From contig NZ_SSHJ01000005.1 in NCBI RefSeq assembly GCF_005925345.1, positions 62,001 to 126,000 of the forward strand: a stretch of DNA of 64,000 nt, given 5' to 3'. The DNA is from Pedobacter ureilyticus. Lineage in GTDB: Bacteria; Bacteroidota; Bacteroidia; Sphingobacteriales; Sphingobacteriaceae. Position 1 is the stretch's first letter. Each line of letters opens with the position of its first letter. Both the position numbers and the translations under genes were made by a program. Below, piece after piece: positions 35,296 to 44,074 of this stretch. Below the pieces are notes generated by a model. That model was not told the origin of the DNA. It did no database searches and saw only the letters and a program-made list of their open reading frames with translations.

Positions 35296-35787
35296 TTAAC
35301 TTTGTCCATCAATGTTCCCAGTCACTTCATTTTTCTTTAAGTATTTAATTGTTGTTCCGTCGAAGTCGACAATTTTATCTCGATGAAAAGAATAAACCGT
35401 TTCAGTTATTTCAGTTCTTTTAAAGCCAGTCATATTCTTGCACAATTCATCTATACTCATAACGTTTTTTTCCGTAACGCAACCTAAAATTGAAAACCTC
35501 AATTGGTTGGGTTCACTCGCATTCGTGTCACCTACAGATGAAGTAAATATATGTTTTTGCATTGCATCCATTTGATTTTTTAAAGCTCCAAAAGTATCTG
35601 TAAACGTTCTGTCATAAAGGTGCTCTAATTTTGAAATTGCATTTCGGATGTCGACTTGCATTAATCCAGTTTCCTTATTTTGTTTATTGCTTTCTCTGTA
35701 GAACCAAATGGATAAAATAATTGCTCCAACCGATAATATTGTCGAGATGCTAATTGTTACGATATTTAGTAAGTCTTGAGGGCTCAT
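35296..35787 (-). CDS. Membrane-anchored coiled-coil protein with C-terminal winged-helix-like region
   Basis: 163 residues: TM at about 8-30 (IVTISISTILSVGAIILSIW), a coiled-coil or helical stalk (ESNKQNKETGLMQVDIRNAI and LEHLYDRTFTDTFGALKNQ), and a C-terminal module of about 55 residues (LGCVTEKNVMSIDELCKNMT then RTEITETVYSFHRDKIVDFD) with the helix-turn-helix-wing pattern. Three bp separate it from the Cas2-fold gene, implying coupled expression. Such a membrane-tethered DNA-binding-like protein would fit a sensor or effector role; this is inference from layout. Confidence 0.65.
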   Translation of the reverse strand: MSPQDLLNIVTISISTILSVGAIILSIWFYRESNKQNKETGLMQVDIRNAISKLEHLYDRTFTDTFGALKNQMDAMQKHIFTSSVGDTNASEPNQLRFSILGCVTEKNVMSIDELCKNMTGFKRTEITETVYSFHRDKIVDFDGTTIKYLKKNEVTGNIDGQS

Positions 35788-35790
35788 CTT

Positions 35791-36057
35791 TTAAAAATTT
35801 CGATTTTTCATCCATTTATATTCTTCTTCTGTATGGCCGGTTGCCCACCAATTCTGTTGAACTTGAAAAACAATTAATTTGTCTTCATTTATCATAAAGT
35901 TTCTTAAATTTTCAAGAATTTCTTTAGAAGTTTGAGAGGTTTCTATGAACCAAGTTGATTTTGACTGATGCCACCAAAGCCCATAACTTTTAATTGCTTC
36001 AATTAAATTGTCATAGCTATTACTTTTAAGGTCGTATGAGATACAATATACTGCCAT
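35791..36057 (-). CDS. Cas2-fold (SinR-family-like) small protein
   Basis: 88 residues. The opening strand AVYCISYDLKSNSYDNLIEA, the helix EAIKSYGLWWHQSKSTWFIE, the second helix KEILENLRNFMI and the strand NEDKLIVFQVQQNWWATG follow the beta-alpha-beta ferredoxin-like order of Cas2 and VapD-type proteins; the closest type I recall is the 'SinR family' group of stand-alone Cas2-like proteins in Bacteroidota. The first-strand acidic residue (D in SYDL, position 9) corresponds to the Cas2 metal-binding aspartate. There is no cas1 or CRISPR array nearby, so it is not part of CRISPR adaptation. It may be a metal-dependent ribonuclease or a dimerising structural component. Confidence 0.7.
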   Translation of the reverse strand: MAVYCISYDLKSNSYDNLIEAIKSYGLWWHQSKSTWFIETSQTSKEILENLRNFMINEDKLIVFQVQQNWWATGHTEEEYKWMKNRNF

Positions 36058-36068
36058 TAACTTAAATA

Positions 36069-36473
36069 TTATCGTTTTTTTGTTGGATCTGTTGTTTTCT
36101 TGATATTTCTGTAGTTTTCAACAAAATCCCTTAATGCTTTTACCATTTCGGGATTGTTGACTTCTTTATCTTCACCGTTTTCATCTTTTATTTTAACCTT
36201 TTGAGTCAAACCAGATTTTAGGAGTTTCTTGTATTCGTTTTGTAGTGCTTCTGCTAAGCCAGACTGGATTCTCGGTTTCGAGCTAACTAAATCTTTGTTA
36301 TCAATTTCAAGGACTTCACCAACTTCGTCTAAGCGTTTTAAACTAGGTTGGGAGATATTTGAATTCCACTTGCTTACTGTAGTATCGTCAACATCTAGAT
36401 ATAAGGCTAACGCCACAACCTGCAATGGCGAATTTTTAATAGCTTTTGATATTTCATTGATTTTTTTAGACAT
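36069..36473 (-). CDS. XRE-family transcriptional regulator
   Basis: 134 residues. The helix-turn-helix is at about 14-48 (LQVVALALYLDVDDTTVSKW, SQPSLKRLDEVGEVLEI), followed by a linker and a C-terminal region (MVKALRDFVENYRNIKK). It is the first gene of a seven-gene minus-strand run, 11 bp ahead of the Cas2-fold gene, with a palindromic site 15 bp upstream of its start, so it is probably autoregulatory and controls the operon. Compare the regulators at the head of many toxin and defence operons. Confidence 0.8.
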   Translation of the reverse strand: MSKKINEISKAIKNSPLQVVALALYLDVDDTTVSKWNSNISQPSLKRLDEVGEVLEIDNKDLVSSKPRIQSGLAEALQNEYKKLLKSGLTQKVKIKDENGEDKEVNNPEMVKALRDFVENYRNIKKTTDPTKKR

Positions 36474-36488
36474 TTTTATTTAGTAAAA

Positions 36489-36507
36489 ACTTGCATAATA
36501 GTCAAGT
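36489..36507. promoter_or_regulatory. Predicted operator of the XRE regulator
   Basis: The inverted repeat ACTTG-n9-CAAGT spans 36489-36507 and ends 15 bp before the XRE gene start (minus strand). Position and symmetry fit a dimeric HTH repressor site that would block its own promoter. Based on the palindrome alone. Confidence 0.45.
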
Positions 36508-36629
36508 ATTATTTATATTTGTTTAATAATTAGTTTAATAGCGACAATTAGAATAAGGCTTAGGCTTTATTTTTACGATGTCACTCATGATAGAAAACCG
36601 TCAATTTTCCCCATGAGCTGGTCGTGAGT

Positions 36630-36779
36630 TCGCTTTCTATTGGATATTTGTATCTTCGTATACTTATTCAATAGAGCGATCTTCGCGTCAGTCTTTTGGG
36701 GAGCCTAGCTTGCTAGGTTGGTTCTTGACGGTACCACTATCAAAAGCAGCGGAGTTCGCTCTATTGGTTTTACAACCAA
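36630..36779 (+). ncRNA. Candidate structured RNA or recombination element
   Basis: CAATAGAGCGA (36669-36679) is the exact complement of TCGCTCTATTG (36756-36766), an 11-bp outer stem enclosing CGTCA/TGACG and a perfect CCTAGC-TT-GCTAGG hairpin (36703-36716). A second upstream sequence, TCGCTTTCTATTG (36630-36642), can pair with the same CAATAGAGCGA instead, so two mutually exclusive stems are possible. A further TTGGTT-TTAC-AACCAA hairpin sits at 36764-36779. No protein frame explains it. It could be a regulatory RNA with switching, an attachment or transfer site, or a terminator series. Strand is arbitrary. Confidence 0.4.
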
Positions 36780-37260
36780 TTCGGTTTCCTTCATTGCTTT
36801 TACGGGTACACATCGTTTTACATAATCAAATTAACCGTTTATGAAAACGAACCCACCATGATTTTTCAAACCACACAGTGGGATGAATAAATCTGGTAGC
36901 TTCATCACCATTGAAAACAAATGATGTAAAGATGAAAACATTAAACGCCATCCTATACCGTCACCTCAAGGAGGTTAGGTATGGTTTTTCCCATTTCATT
37001 ATTTACCTGAACGTAATTCGTTCACCTACATAGCTATTTGCTTAAACGCCTAGGATAAATAGAAAGCCAACAAAAAAGGCCTGTTGTGAATGAGAGCGCA
37101 CAAATAGGTCTGTTGAGGGTTATATTTAGCCAAGCGCCAGCCCTATTTGCTTACAGGCAAACAAGTACAGCTACTTTAGTATCGCAATTCCAAGGTAGGT
37201 ATTATTTTCCAAAAAGCAAATCCGGTTTCCCCGTAAGGGCGTGTAAAACACGCCCCTAGG
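36780..37260. other. Intergenic region with a short ORF and a hairpin
   Basis: No gene of normal size. A 33-codon frame at 36932-37033 (plus strand, MKTLNAILYRHLKEVRYGFS start) could be a small peptide, but there is no supporting context. A perfect hairpin GGGCGTGT-AAA-ACACGCCC occupies 37237-37255 without a T tract. Confidence 0.3.
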
Positions 37261-37299
37261 GCTGGTTTATGGCCTAATTTTTTTTCAACAAGGTTGAAA

Positions 37300-38580
37300 A
37301 GTGATGAAGATCATCACTTAAAAAGTCCAAAGATCCCTCCGCTACGGTCGGGATGACGGAGTAGGAGGGTCGGTGCAAGGTAGCGCTGGTTTTGCTAAGT
37401 ACGAAGATCGGCCTCAGCTTATCTCCGTTTAGAGAATTCAATAAGTGCATCGTTAAAAACAAAAAGTTGTTTGAGCGTAGCGAGTTCTTTTTGTTTAGCG
37501 GAACGTTTGAATTTTTAGGTGAGAAGGTGCAGCCTTGAACTTTTGTTTCTTTTGGTTCAAGCCAAAAGAAATAGGCCCCGCCGGCTATGAGGCAAAAAAA
37601 CCTGCTACCGCATTACGTCCCGAAGCGAGTTCGGAAGAAGATGAGCAGAGAAGGATGACGGAGTAGGAGGGATATTGAGTAAACGCTTTAAAGCCTATTA
37701 ATCGCATTACGATCCCAGACTAAATCTGGGATGACGATGAGCAGAAGGATGACGGAAGCGGGAGGGCAGTGCTAATGAAGTTGGAGATATCTCCTCCCTA
37801 CGGATCGTCGATATGACGTGCTGGGGGTGAAAGGGGGACATGGATAGTGCAAAGGAGCAGTAGTGTTGCTAAGAACAACGGACGGCCTTATTGGATTCCG
37901 CAGTAATAGGCAGTGAAACTTGTGTAGGAACGAGCATACAGTAGAGATAAGAAATTAGGCAGCCGTGCGATAGGTAAAAGAGGAGGAAGACCTTCTAATT
38001 TCGCTGTAAAAGTTGAGCTAGGCTAGTACAAGGAAGGCAATACAGCCTTGATTTTTTGGTGTCTTTTGTATCAAGACAAAAGATACTAGGCCAGCCGCCA
38101 ATGAGGCTAAAATAAATAACCGACTACCGCATTACGTCCCGAACTTGCTTCGGGAGAAGATGAGCAGAAGGATGACGAAAGCGGGAGGGCAGTGCTGATG
38201 AAGTTGGAGATGTTTCGACAGGCTCCCCGATGATGTCGGGACAGGCAGGATGACAGGCGAGGGGCGAAGGGGATTTGGATAGTGCAAAGCAGCAGTAGCG
38301 TTGCTAAGAACGATGACGGCCTCAGCGGATCGACGTTAAGAAAACTAGTCGTAAACAGCGTTAAAAATAAAAAGCTGTTTGAGCACAGCGAGTTCTTTTT
38401 ATTTAGTTGTTGCGAATAGTTTTTAGGAGAGGCGGTGCAGCCTTGATTTTTTGGTGCCTTTTGTATCAAGACAAAAGGTACTAGGCCAGCCGCCAATGAG
38501 GCTAAAATAAATAACCGACTACCGCATTACGATCCCAGACTAAATCTGGGATGACGAGTAGCAGAGATGCATGAGGAAAT
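37300..38580. repeat. Mosaic of dispersed repeats (family R2)
   Basis: Blocks recur in the same order. The best pair is 38043-38136 and 38438-38531 (about 94 bp, nearly identical, beginning CAGCCTTGATTTTTTGGTG and ending CCGACTACCGCATTACG); a diverged third copy is at 37530-37617. Between them recur GTGCAAAGxAGCAGTAG-TTGCTAAGAAC, GGATGACG-AGCGGGAGGGCAGTGCT (37739 and 38172 areas) and ATCCCAGACTAAATCTGGGA palindromes (about 37711 and 38533). A ~215-bp stretch (37881-38095) has a distant copy at 49396-49610, including the inverted repeat GAAATTAG...CTAATTTC. Reading frames here (e.g. 38107-38496 minus) are repeat read-through. No gene seen. Confidence 0.75.
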
Positions 38581-38609
38581 AGAAAAACTGAAACTTAAAA
38601 ACAAACAAT

Positions 38610-38672
38610 ATGAACCACAACCATTACAACTTCGACCGTATTTATGCGCTCAAACCAAAATCACCAGTTTAA
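38610..38672 (+). other. 20-codon ORF upstream of tlpA
   Basis: ATG at 38610 reads MNHNHYNFDRIYALKPKSPV and stops. Possibly a leader peptide of the uptake locus; the evidence is only position and the absence of other features. Confidence 0.15.
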
Positions 38673-38832
38673 AAATCTTTAAACTGTCGGCCTATTTCAT
38701 AAATAAAGGTTTAGGTTAATAATAATTTGGCCGGCAGTTTTTCTTTTTTCAATGAATGGCGAAATGTTCATTTCGGCCAAAGGGGATAACTATGTCCCAA
38801 ATTTTTCAACTAACAACCAAAAAACTAATCCA

Positions 38833-39510
38833 ATGAAATACATATACACGGTGATGGCTTTGCGTTGCCAAATAAAGCTGAAAGCTAAAAGACCAAAGCT
38901 GAAAGCTTATGCGCTAATAACCTTATTGTTATGCCTTAATTCTATGGCGCAGGGGCAGACCAACTTTAATAAAAACACAACACGCAACGATTATACAGTG
39001 TCCAAATCCCTTCCCTTAGGGGAGGGCAAGGGTGGGGCTCCTTTACGAGTTGGCGATAAACTGCCCGAAACCTTTTGGCAACAAGAACATACCCTTTATG
39101 CTGATGGCACAACCATCAAACAAACGCTAGAGAAATATAAAGGAAAGCTGCTTATCCTAGATTTTTGGGCCACTTGGTGCAGCAGCTGTATCTATAAGTT
39201 CGGCACACTAGAAAAGCTGCAAGAGCAATATCAGGGGCAATTGGCCATTTTATTGGTGAATAGCACAAATACTAAAGATAAGGAACAAAGGGTGGCCGAG
39301 CAGTTAGCGGGTAGGCGAGCCCCACATCAAAAGTTTAGGCTGGCCAGTATAGTTAATGATACCGTACTGGATGCACTGTTTCCGCACCGTGCCTTGCCTC
39401 ATTACGTATGGATAGATACTACCGGTACCGTAAGTGCCATTACCGGAGCCGATTTTGTAAATAGGGAACAAGTCCATTATTTCTTTAAAGCCAATACTGC
39501 CAAACCATGA
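38833..39510 (+). CDS. TlpA-family thioredoxin-like protein
   Basis: From the ATG at 38833 (MKYIYTVMALRCQIKLKAKR start; the frame extends up to 38752 but the added residues look unlike a signal) the protein is 225 residues: a basic head and a hydrophobic signal segment (LKAYALITLLLCLNSMAQGQ), a linker, then an AhpC/TSA-Redoxin-type thioredoxin fold with LLILDFWATWCSSCIYKFGT, i.e. a WCxxC active site CSSC. It should be a periplasmic thiol-disulphide oxidoreductase. The linker (SKSLPLGEGKGGAPLRVGD) is encoded by a GC-rich block CCCTTAGGGGAGGG typical of a dispersed repeat. Its stop overlaps the SusC-type gene by four bases (ATGA), so they are coupled. Confidence 0.88.
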   Translation: MKYIYTVMALRCQIKLKAKRPKLKAYALITLLLCLNSMAQGQTNFNKNTTRNDYTVSKSLPLGEGKGGAPLRVGDKLPETFWQQEHTLYADGTTIKQTLEKYKGKLLILDFWATWCSSCIYKFGTLEKLQEQYQGQLAILLVNSTNTKDKEQRVAEQLAGRRAPHQKFRLASIVNDTVLDALFPHRALPHYVWIDTTGTVSAITGADFVNREQVHYFFKANTAKP

Positions 39511-42500
39511 AGAGGCTACTGATCATTTGCTGCTGTTTGCTAGGCATACAGTGGGCAAAGGCACAGTCTTTAAGGGGCAAGGTTCTAGATCTGCAAACGG
39601 GCAAGCCCATGCAGGGCGTTGGGCTAAGTGTATCAAATGGAGTAGCAACCTTAAGTGCCGGCAACGGCAACTTTCAATTGAGTTTGGCAGCTGGCAACTA
39701 CCTGCTCAAGGCCAGTTATGTTGGCTATGCCAGCATCAGCCTGCCCATAACCATTCCGCTAAAAGATAGCCTAGTCATTAGGCTACAGCCCAGCCAGCAA
39801 CAATTGGAGGGCATTACCATTAGCACAGGCTACCAAACTTTGCCGCGGGAACGGGCCACAGGTTCCTTCGCGGTGGTAGACCAGCGCCAGTTCGAGCTGC
39901 AGGCTGGTACAGATGTGCTGGCAAGGTTGGAAACCATAAGCAATGGTTTAACGGTAGACCGCAGGAGCAGTAGTAGTGGGCAGCTAATGGTAAGGGGGCT
40001 AAGTACCATTGCAGGGCCCAAGTCGCCACTCATTATTTTAGATAATTTCCCCTATCAGGGCGATCTGGCCAACCTCAACCCCAATGATATGGAAAGTATC
40101 GTGGTATTAAAGGATGCGGCGGCCACCTCAATTTGGGGCAGTAGGGCAGGTAATGGTGTAATTGTACTTACGTCAAAAAAAGCTAAGCAGGGTGGCCGTA
40201 TGCAAATAGATGTAAATGCCAATGTATTGTTGGCCAACAAGCCCAATCTCTTCGGCGTACCGCAAATGGGCAGTGCCGAATTTATAGAAGTGGAGCAGTT
40301 CTTGTATGATAAGGGGTTCTACAATTCCAGGATCAATTCGGCGGCAAGGCCAGCCTTGTCACCTGTAGTAGAACTGTTGTTGGCAAATGCCAGGGGCAAT
40401 AGCAGTGCTGCCGAGCTACAGTTAGGTTTAGAAAGGTTAAGGCAACATGATGTAAGGGAAGAATATACCAATTTGGTGTATCGGCAGCCTTTTACCCAAC
40501 AATATAGCCTAAGTTTGCGTGGCAGCGAGCAGCATATAGACTGGTACCTGATGGCGGGCCACGATAGGAACCAGAATGAACTGGAGGCCAGCAGTAATCG
40601 GCTGAACTTAATTAGCAGGAACACCCTGCGTTTGGGCAAGAAGCTAAAGGTAGATTTTGGGGTAAATTATACTTATCAAAATGGAACTGCCGGCAGGGCA
40701 AGCTTTAACGACTTAAAGAACAGCTCGGGCGTATTGTATCCCTATCTCCAATTGGCCGATGAGCAGGGACAGCCCTTGCCCATTCCGCAAACCTATGCCC
40801 TTAGTTATTTGCAAACCCTTAACCCCGATCAGTTTTACGATTGGAATTATTATCCCTTAAGCGATTACCTCAATAACAATATCACTAATGACAGGCGTAG
40901 TATTTTGGGCAATGTAGCACTTCAATATGAGCTTGTCCCTGGGTTGAACATCAAGGCCTACTACCAAAGGGAGTATCAGCAAACAGGGAGCAAGTCTATT
41001 TATGGCACCGATAGCTACACGGTAAGGTCACTGGTAAACGCTTATACACAGGTGGCTGCCGATGGCAAGGTAACCCGCATTGTGCCCATGGCCGAATTGT
41101 TAGACTGGGGCCAGGGTACCGTAGATGCGCAAAGTCTTCGAACACAGTTGGGCTACAACAAAAGCCTTGGGCGGGGTCAAATAGATTTTCTGGCGGGCTT
41201 TGAGCTTAACGAGCGAAAGGGCGAAGGTTTGACAGGAAGGGTGTATGGCTACAGCGATGAGCGCCTAAGTAGTGTGGCGCTCAATTTCAATACCGCCTAC
41301 CCTAATTATATTACCAAGGCCAATAGCTTTCTTAATAGTGGGCAGGGGCTTAGCAGTACCTTAAACAGGTTTGTTTCGGCCTATGCCAATGCCGCCTATA
41401 CTGTAAATGGTAAATATATCCTCTCGGCCAGTGCCCGACGCGATGCTTCCAACCTCTTTGGCCTAAGTTCCAATGACAAATGGAAACCGCTTTGGTCAAT
41501 AGGGGCGGCCTGGAACGCACATCGTGAAAGGTTCATGCAATGGGCTTGGCTCAATGAACTTAAACTGCGTGGTAGCTATGGTTTAAGTGGTAATGTAGAT
41601 CCAAGTAGGGCTGCCCTAACTACTTTGTTGGTAGCAGGTACCAGTACCCTAACCCAAGGGCCGCAAGCTAGGTTCGATCAGTTTGCCAACCCTTCTTTGC
41701 GTTGGGAAAAGGTGGCCACTACCAACATAGGGGTCGATTTTGCTTTGTTCAACAATGCATTGAGCGGTAGTGTAGAGGTGTTCCAAAAAGTATCTAGCGA
41801 TCTGTATGGCAATACGCCGGTAGACTATACCGCAGTGCCCGCTGCAAGTTTGGTCATGAATGTAGCCAAGATACGTGCCAAGGGTTTAGATTTGGCGCTG
41901 CGCTATAAGGTATTTGATGGCAAATTTAAATGGGTACCGGATCTTAACTTTAACCTCTATAAGGATGAAGTATTGGAATACTACCAAGCAAGCGATCAGG
42001 GGGCAGTTTTTGTAGGTACCGGCGTTACCGCTTCGCCATTGAAGGGCTATCCGGTGTATTCGGTATTTTCTTACCGATGGGCGGGGCTCAATCCAGTAAA
42101 TGGTAATCCGCAAGGGTATTTTCAAGGTGCGGTAACCGATAACTATATCCAATTGTTAGGCGCAGGTACCAAGGTAGGTGATCTGGTTTTCAATGGGCCA
42201 GCCTTTGCACCAGTATATGGCAGTTTGGGGCAACAGTTTGCCTATCAAAATCTCAGTTTGGATGTGCGGTTGAGCTTTAAACTAGGGCATAGCTTTGGCA
42301 GGTCGGGCATTAATTATAACAACCTGTTCAACTCCGGCACTGGGCATCCAGAGTACGCACAACGCTGGCAGCAGCCCGGAGATGAAGCGTATACCCAAGT
42401 GCCATCTATGGTGTATCCTGCGGTAAGCAGAAGGGATAATTTCTACAACAACTCCGAAGTGCTGATAGAAGACGCCAGTAATGTAAGATTGGCCTTCGTA

Positions 42501-42689
42501 ACCCTAGGCTACCGTTTGGGTAACAAATGGCTTTCGCGTGTTGGCCTAAAGAGTTTAAGCCTACAGGCCAATGCCAGCAATCTCGGTATTTTATGGCGAC
42601 AAAACAACCAGGGCCTAGATCCAGATTATCGCAACGGGGCCATCCCTCCGGCAAAGGTGTTTTCAATGGGTTTAAGATGTGGTTTATAA
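39507..42689 (+). CDS. SusC/RagA-family TonB-linked outer-membrane receptor
   Basis: 1060 residues. Signal peptide (LLIICCCLLGIQWAKAQS), carboxypeptidase-regulatory-like domain (about 22-95, LRGKVLDLQTGKPMQGVGLS), plug with TonB-type features ISTGYQTLPRERATGSFAVV, and the SusC/RagA signature LIILDNFPYQGDLANLNPND plus LKDAAATSIWGSRAGNGVIV (about 175-230). The barrel ends GLRCGL. It lacks an STN domain, so it is not part of a FecR circuit. With the adjacent SusD-like lipoprotein it forms a lidded importer; the neighbouring TlpA protein and the DUF6520 peptide suggest a substrate other than a simple glycan, perhaps peptides, but this is inference. Confidence 0.95.
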   Translation: MKRLLIICCCLLGIQWAKAQSLRGKVLDLQTGKPMQGVGLSVSNGVATLSAGNGNFQLSLAAGNYLLKASYVGYASISLPITIPLKDSLVIRLQPSQQQLEGITISTGYQTLPRERATGSFAVVDQRQFELQAGTDVLARLETISNGLTVDRRSSSSGQLMVRGLSTIAGPKSPLIILDNFPYQGDLANLNPNDMESIVVLKDAAATSIWGSRAGNGVIVLTSKKAKQGGRMQIDVNANVLLANKPNLFGVPQMGSAEFIEVEQFLYDKGFYNSRINSAARPALSPVVELLLANARGNSSAAELQLGLERLRQHDVREEYTNLVYRQPFTQQYSLSLRGSEQHIDWYLMAGHDRNQNELEASSNRLNLISRNTLRLGKKLKVDFGVNYTYQNGTAGRASFNDLKNSSGVLYPYLQLADEQGQPLPIPQTYALSYLQTLNPDQFYDWNYYPLSDYLNNNITNDRRSILGNVALQYELVPGLNIKAYYQREYQQTGSKSIYGTDSYTVRSLVNAYTQVAADGKVTRIVPMAELLDWGQGTVDAQSLRTQLGYNKSLGRGQIDFLAGFELNERKGEGLTGRVYGYSDERLSSVALNFNTAYPNYITKANSFLNSGQGLSSTLNRFVSAYANAAYTVNGKYILSASARRDASNLFGLSSNDKWKPLWSIGAAWNAHRERFMQWAWLNELKLRGSYGLSGNVDPSRAALTTLLVAGTSTLTQGPQARFDQFANPSLRWEKVATTNIGVDFALFNNALSGSVEVFQKVSSDLYGNTPVDYTAVPAASLVMNVAKIRAKGLDLALRYKVFDGKFKWVPDLNFNLYKDEVLEYYQASDQGAVFVGTGVTASPLKGYPVYSVFSYRWAGLNPVNGNPQGYFQGAVTDNYIQLLGAGTKVGDLVFNGPAFAPVYGSLGQQFAYQNLSLDVRLSFKLGHSFGRSGINYNNLFNSGTGHPEYAQRWQQPGDEAYTQVPSMVYPAVSRRDNFYNNSEVLIEDASNVRLAFVTLGYRLGNKWLSRVGLKSLSLQANASNLGILWRQNNQGLDPDYRNGAIPPAKVFSMGLRCGL

Positions 42690-42701
42690 TTTTATAAAAA
42701 A

Positions 42702-44066
42702 ATGAAAAAGATGAAAAACAATAGCTATCGTTTAATGCTATGGCTAATGGTGTCTATAGGCACGCTTGGCTGTAAAAAGTATTTGGATGCCAAACCAAAT
42801 AAGCAATTGGCTACCATCAGTAGCCTTACAGAGTTGCAGGCACTTTTAGACGACCACACCCGATTGAACTACCAAACGGTTTACGCAGCCGAAGCGGCTT
42901 CCGATGATTTCTACCTAACAGACCAAGCGCTCAATGGTCTGAGCTTGGAGGGCGATAGGAGGATTTACAACTGGCAAAAGGGCAATCAGTTTGAGGGTAC
43001 GGTTAATGGTTGGTACTACAGCTATTTGGGCATCTATTATGGTAATGCCGTATTGGAAAGCTTACCTGAAATTGAGCGGACCAGTAGCAATGCTATCCAA
43101 TGGGATAACATTAAAGGGCAGGGCCATTACTATAAGGGCAGCAATTTGCTCAATGCCGCCATGGTGTGGGCTTTGGCTTATGAACCTGTTACGGCATCGC
43201 AAACCCTCGGACTGCCGCTAAGGGCTGCTGTAGATTTCAACGTGCCAAGTACGAGAGCCAGTTTGGAGGCTACTTACCAACAGATTTTAAATGACCTGAA
43301 AAATGCCTGCCGTTTTTTGTCGGTACAGCAGGTGCATGTGATGCGGCCATCAAAAGCGGCTGCCTATGCCATGGTGTCCAGAGCCTATTTGATGATGAAC
43401 AAATATGCCGAAGCGGCGTTGTATGCCGATACCGCTTTGCAGCTCAAGAGCGAACTGATGGATTACAATAATATCAACGCAACGGCCACCAATCCTTTTC
43501 CAGAGTATGGCATGGAAGTATTGCACCATATATCCATTGCCAATCCGGCCATATTGAACCAGAGCAATGCCACTATTGTGGATGAGCTATATAACAGTTA
43601 CGCTGCGGATGATCTGCGCAAGAAGATATTCTTTACCAAACTCAATAACCGGAATGTGTTTAGGGGAAACTACTCGGGGCAAAGCTCCCTGTTTTTTGGT
43701 CCTGCGGTTGATGAAATGTATCTGACAAGGGCCGAGGGCTATGCCAGAACCAATAGGTTGCCGCAGGCATTGGCAGATTTGAATGCATTGATGCTGAAAC
43801 GTTGGGACAAGACCAAGACCTATGTGCCTTATCATAGTAGCGACCAAACTACGGTAATTGCTTGGATACTTGCCGAACGTAGAAAGGAATTGTTGATGCG
43901 TGGATTGAGATGGGGCGATGTGAAGCGGCTGAATAATTTAGGCTATGGGATTAAGTTAGAGAGAAGGTACAACAGTAGTGGAGTGGTATTGGAAGCTATG
44001 GGTAGCGGCTTTGCGATGTCGATACCCGAAACAGTCATTGATCTAACAGGTATGCCGCAAAATTAA
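42702..44066 (+). CDS. SusD/RagB-family lipoprotein
   Basis: 454 residues. Lipoprotein signal (LMVSIGTLGCKKYLDAKPNK; lipobox cysteine at about residue 24), followed by TPR-like helical repeats with AAYAMVSRAYLMMNKYAEAA and the SusD C-terminal part with YLTRAEGYARTNRLPQALAD and ILAERRKELLMRGLRWGDVK, the hallmark RxxEL...G.RW.D motif of SusD proteins. It sits 12 bp downstream of the SusC gene and forms the substrate-capturing lid on the receptor at the cell surface. Confidence 0.95.
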   Translation: MKKMKNNSYRLMLWLMVSIGTLGCKKYLDAKPNKQLATISSLTELQALLDDHTRLNYQTVYAAEAASDDFYLTDQALNGLSLEGDRRIYNWQKGNQFEGTVNGWYYSYLGIYYGNAVLESLPEIERTSSNAIQWDNIKGQGHYYKGSNLLNAAMVWALAYEPVTASQTLGLPLRAAVDFNVPSTRASLEATYQQILNDLKNACRFLSVQQVHVMRPSKAAAYAMVSRAYLMMNKYAEAALYADTALQLKSELMDYNNINATATNPFPEYGMEVLHHISIANPAILNQSNATIVDELYNSYAADDLRKKIFFTKLNNRNVFRGNYSGQSSLFFGPAVDEMYLTRAEGYARTNRLPQALADLNALMLKRWDKTKTYVPYHSSDQTTVIAWILAERRKELLMRGLRWGDVKRLNNLGYGIKLERRYNSSGVVLEAMGSGFAMSIPETVIDLTGMPQN

Positions 44067-44074
44067 CAAATAAA

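Noticed and set aside
35791..36057. Cas2-fold gene as part of a CRISPR-Cas locus
   Set aside because: No cas1, effector or array in the window; closest to stand-alone SinR-family proteins.
36630..36779. Retron msr-msd or group II intron
   Set aside because: No reverse transcriptase gene nearby; kept only as an unclassified structured element.
38107..38496. 129-codon minus-strand frame rich in serine and phenylalanine
   Set aside because: Lies entirely in the repeat mosaic.
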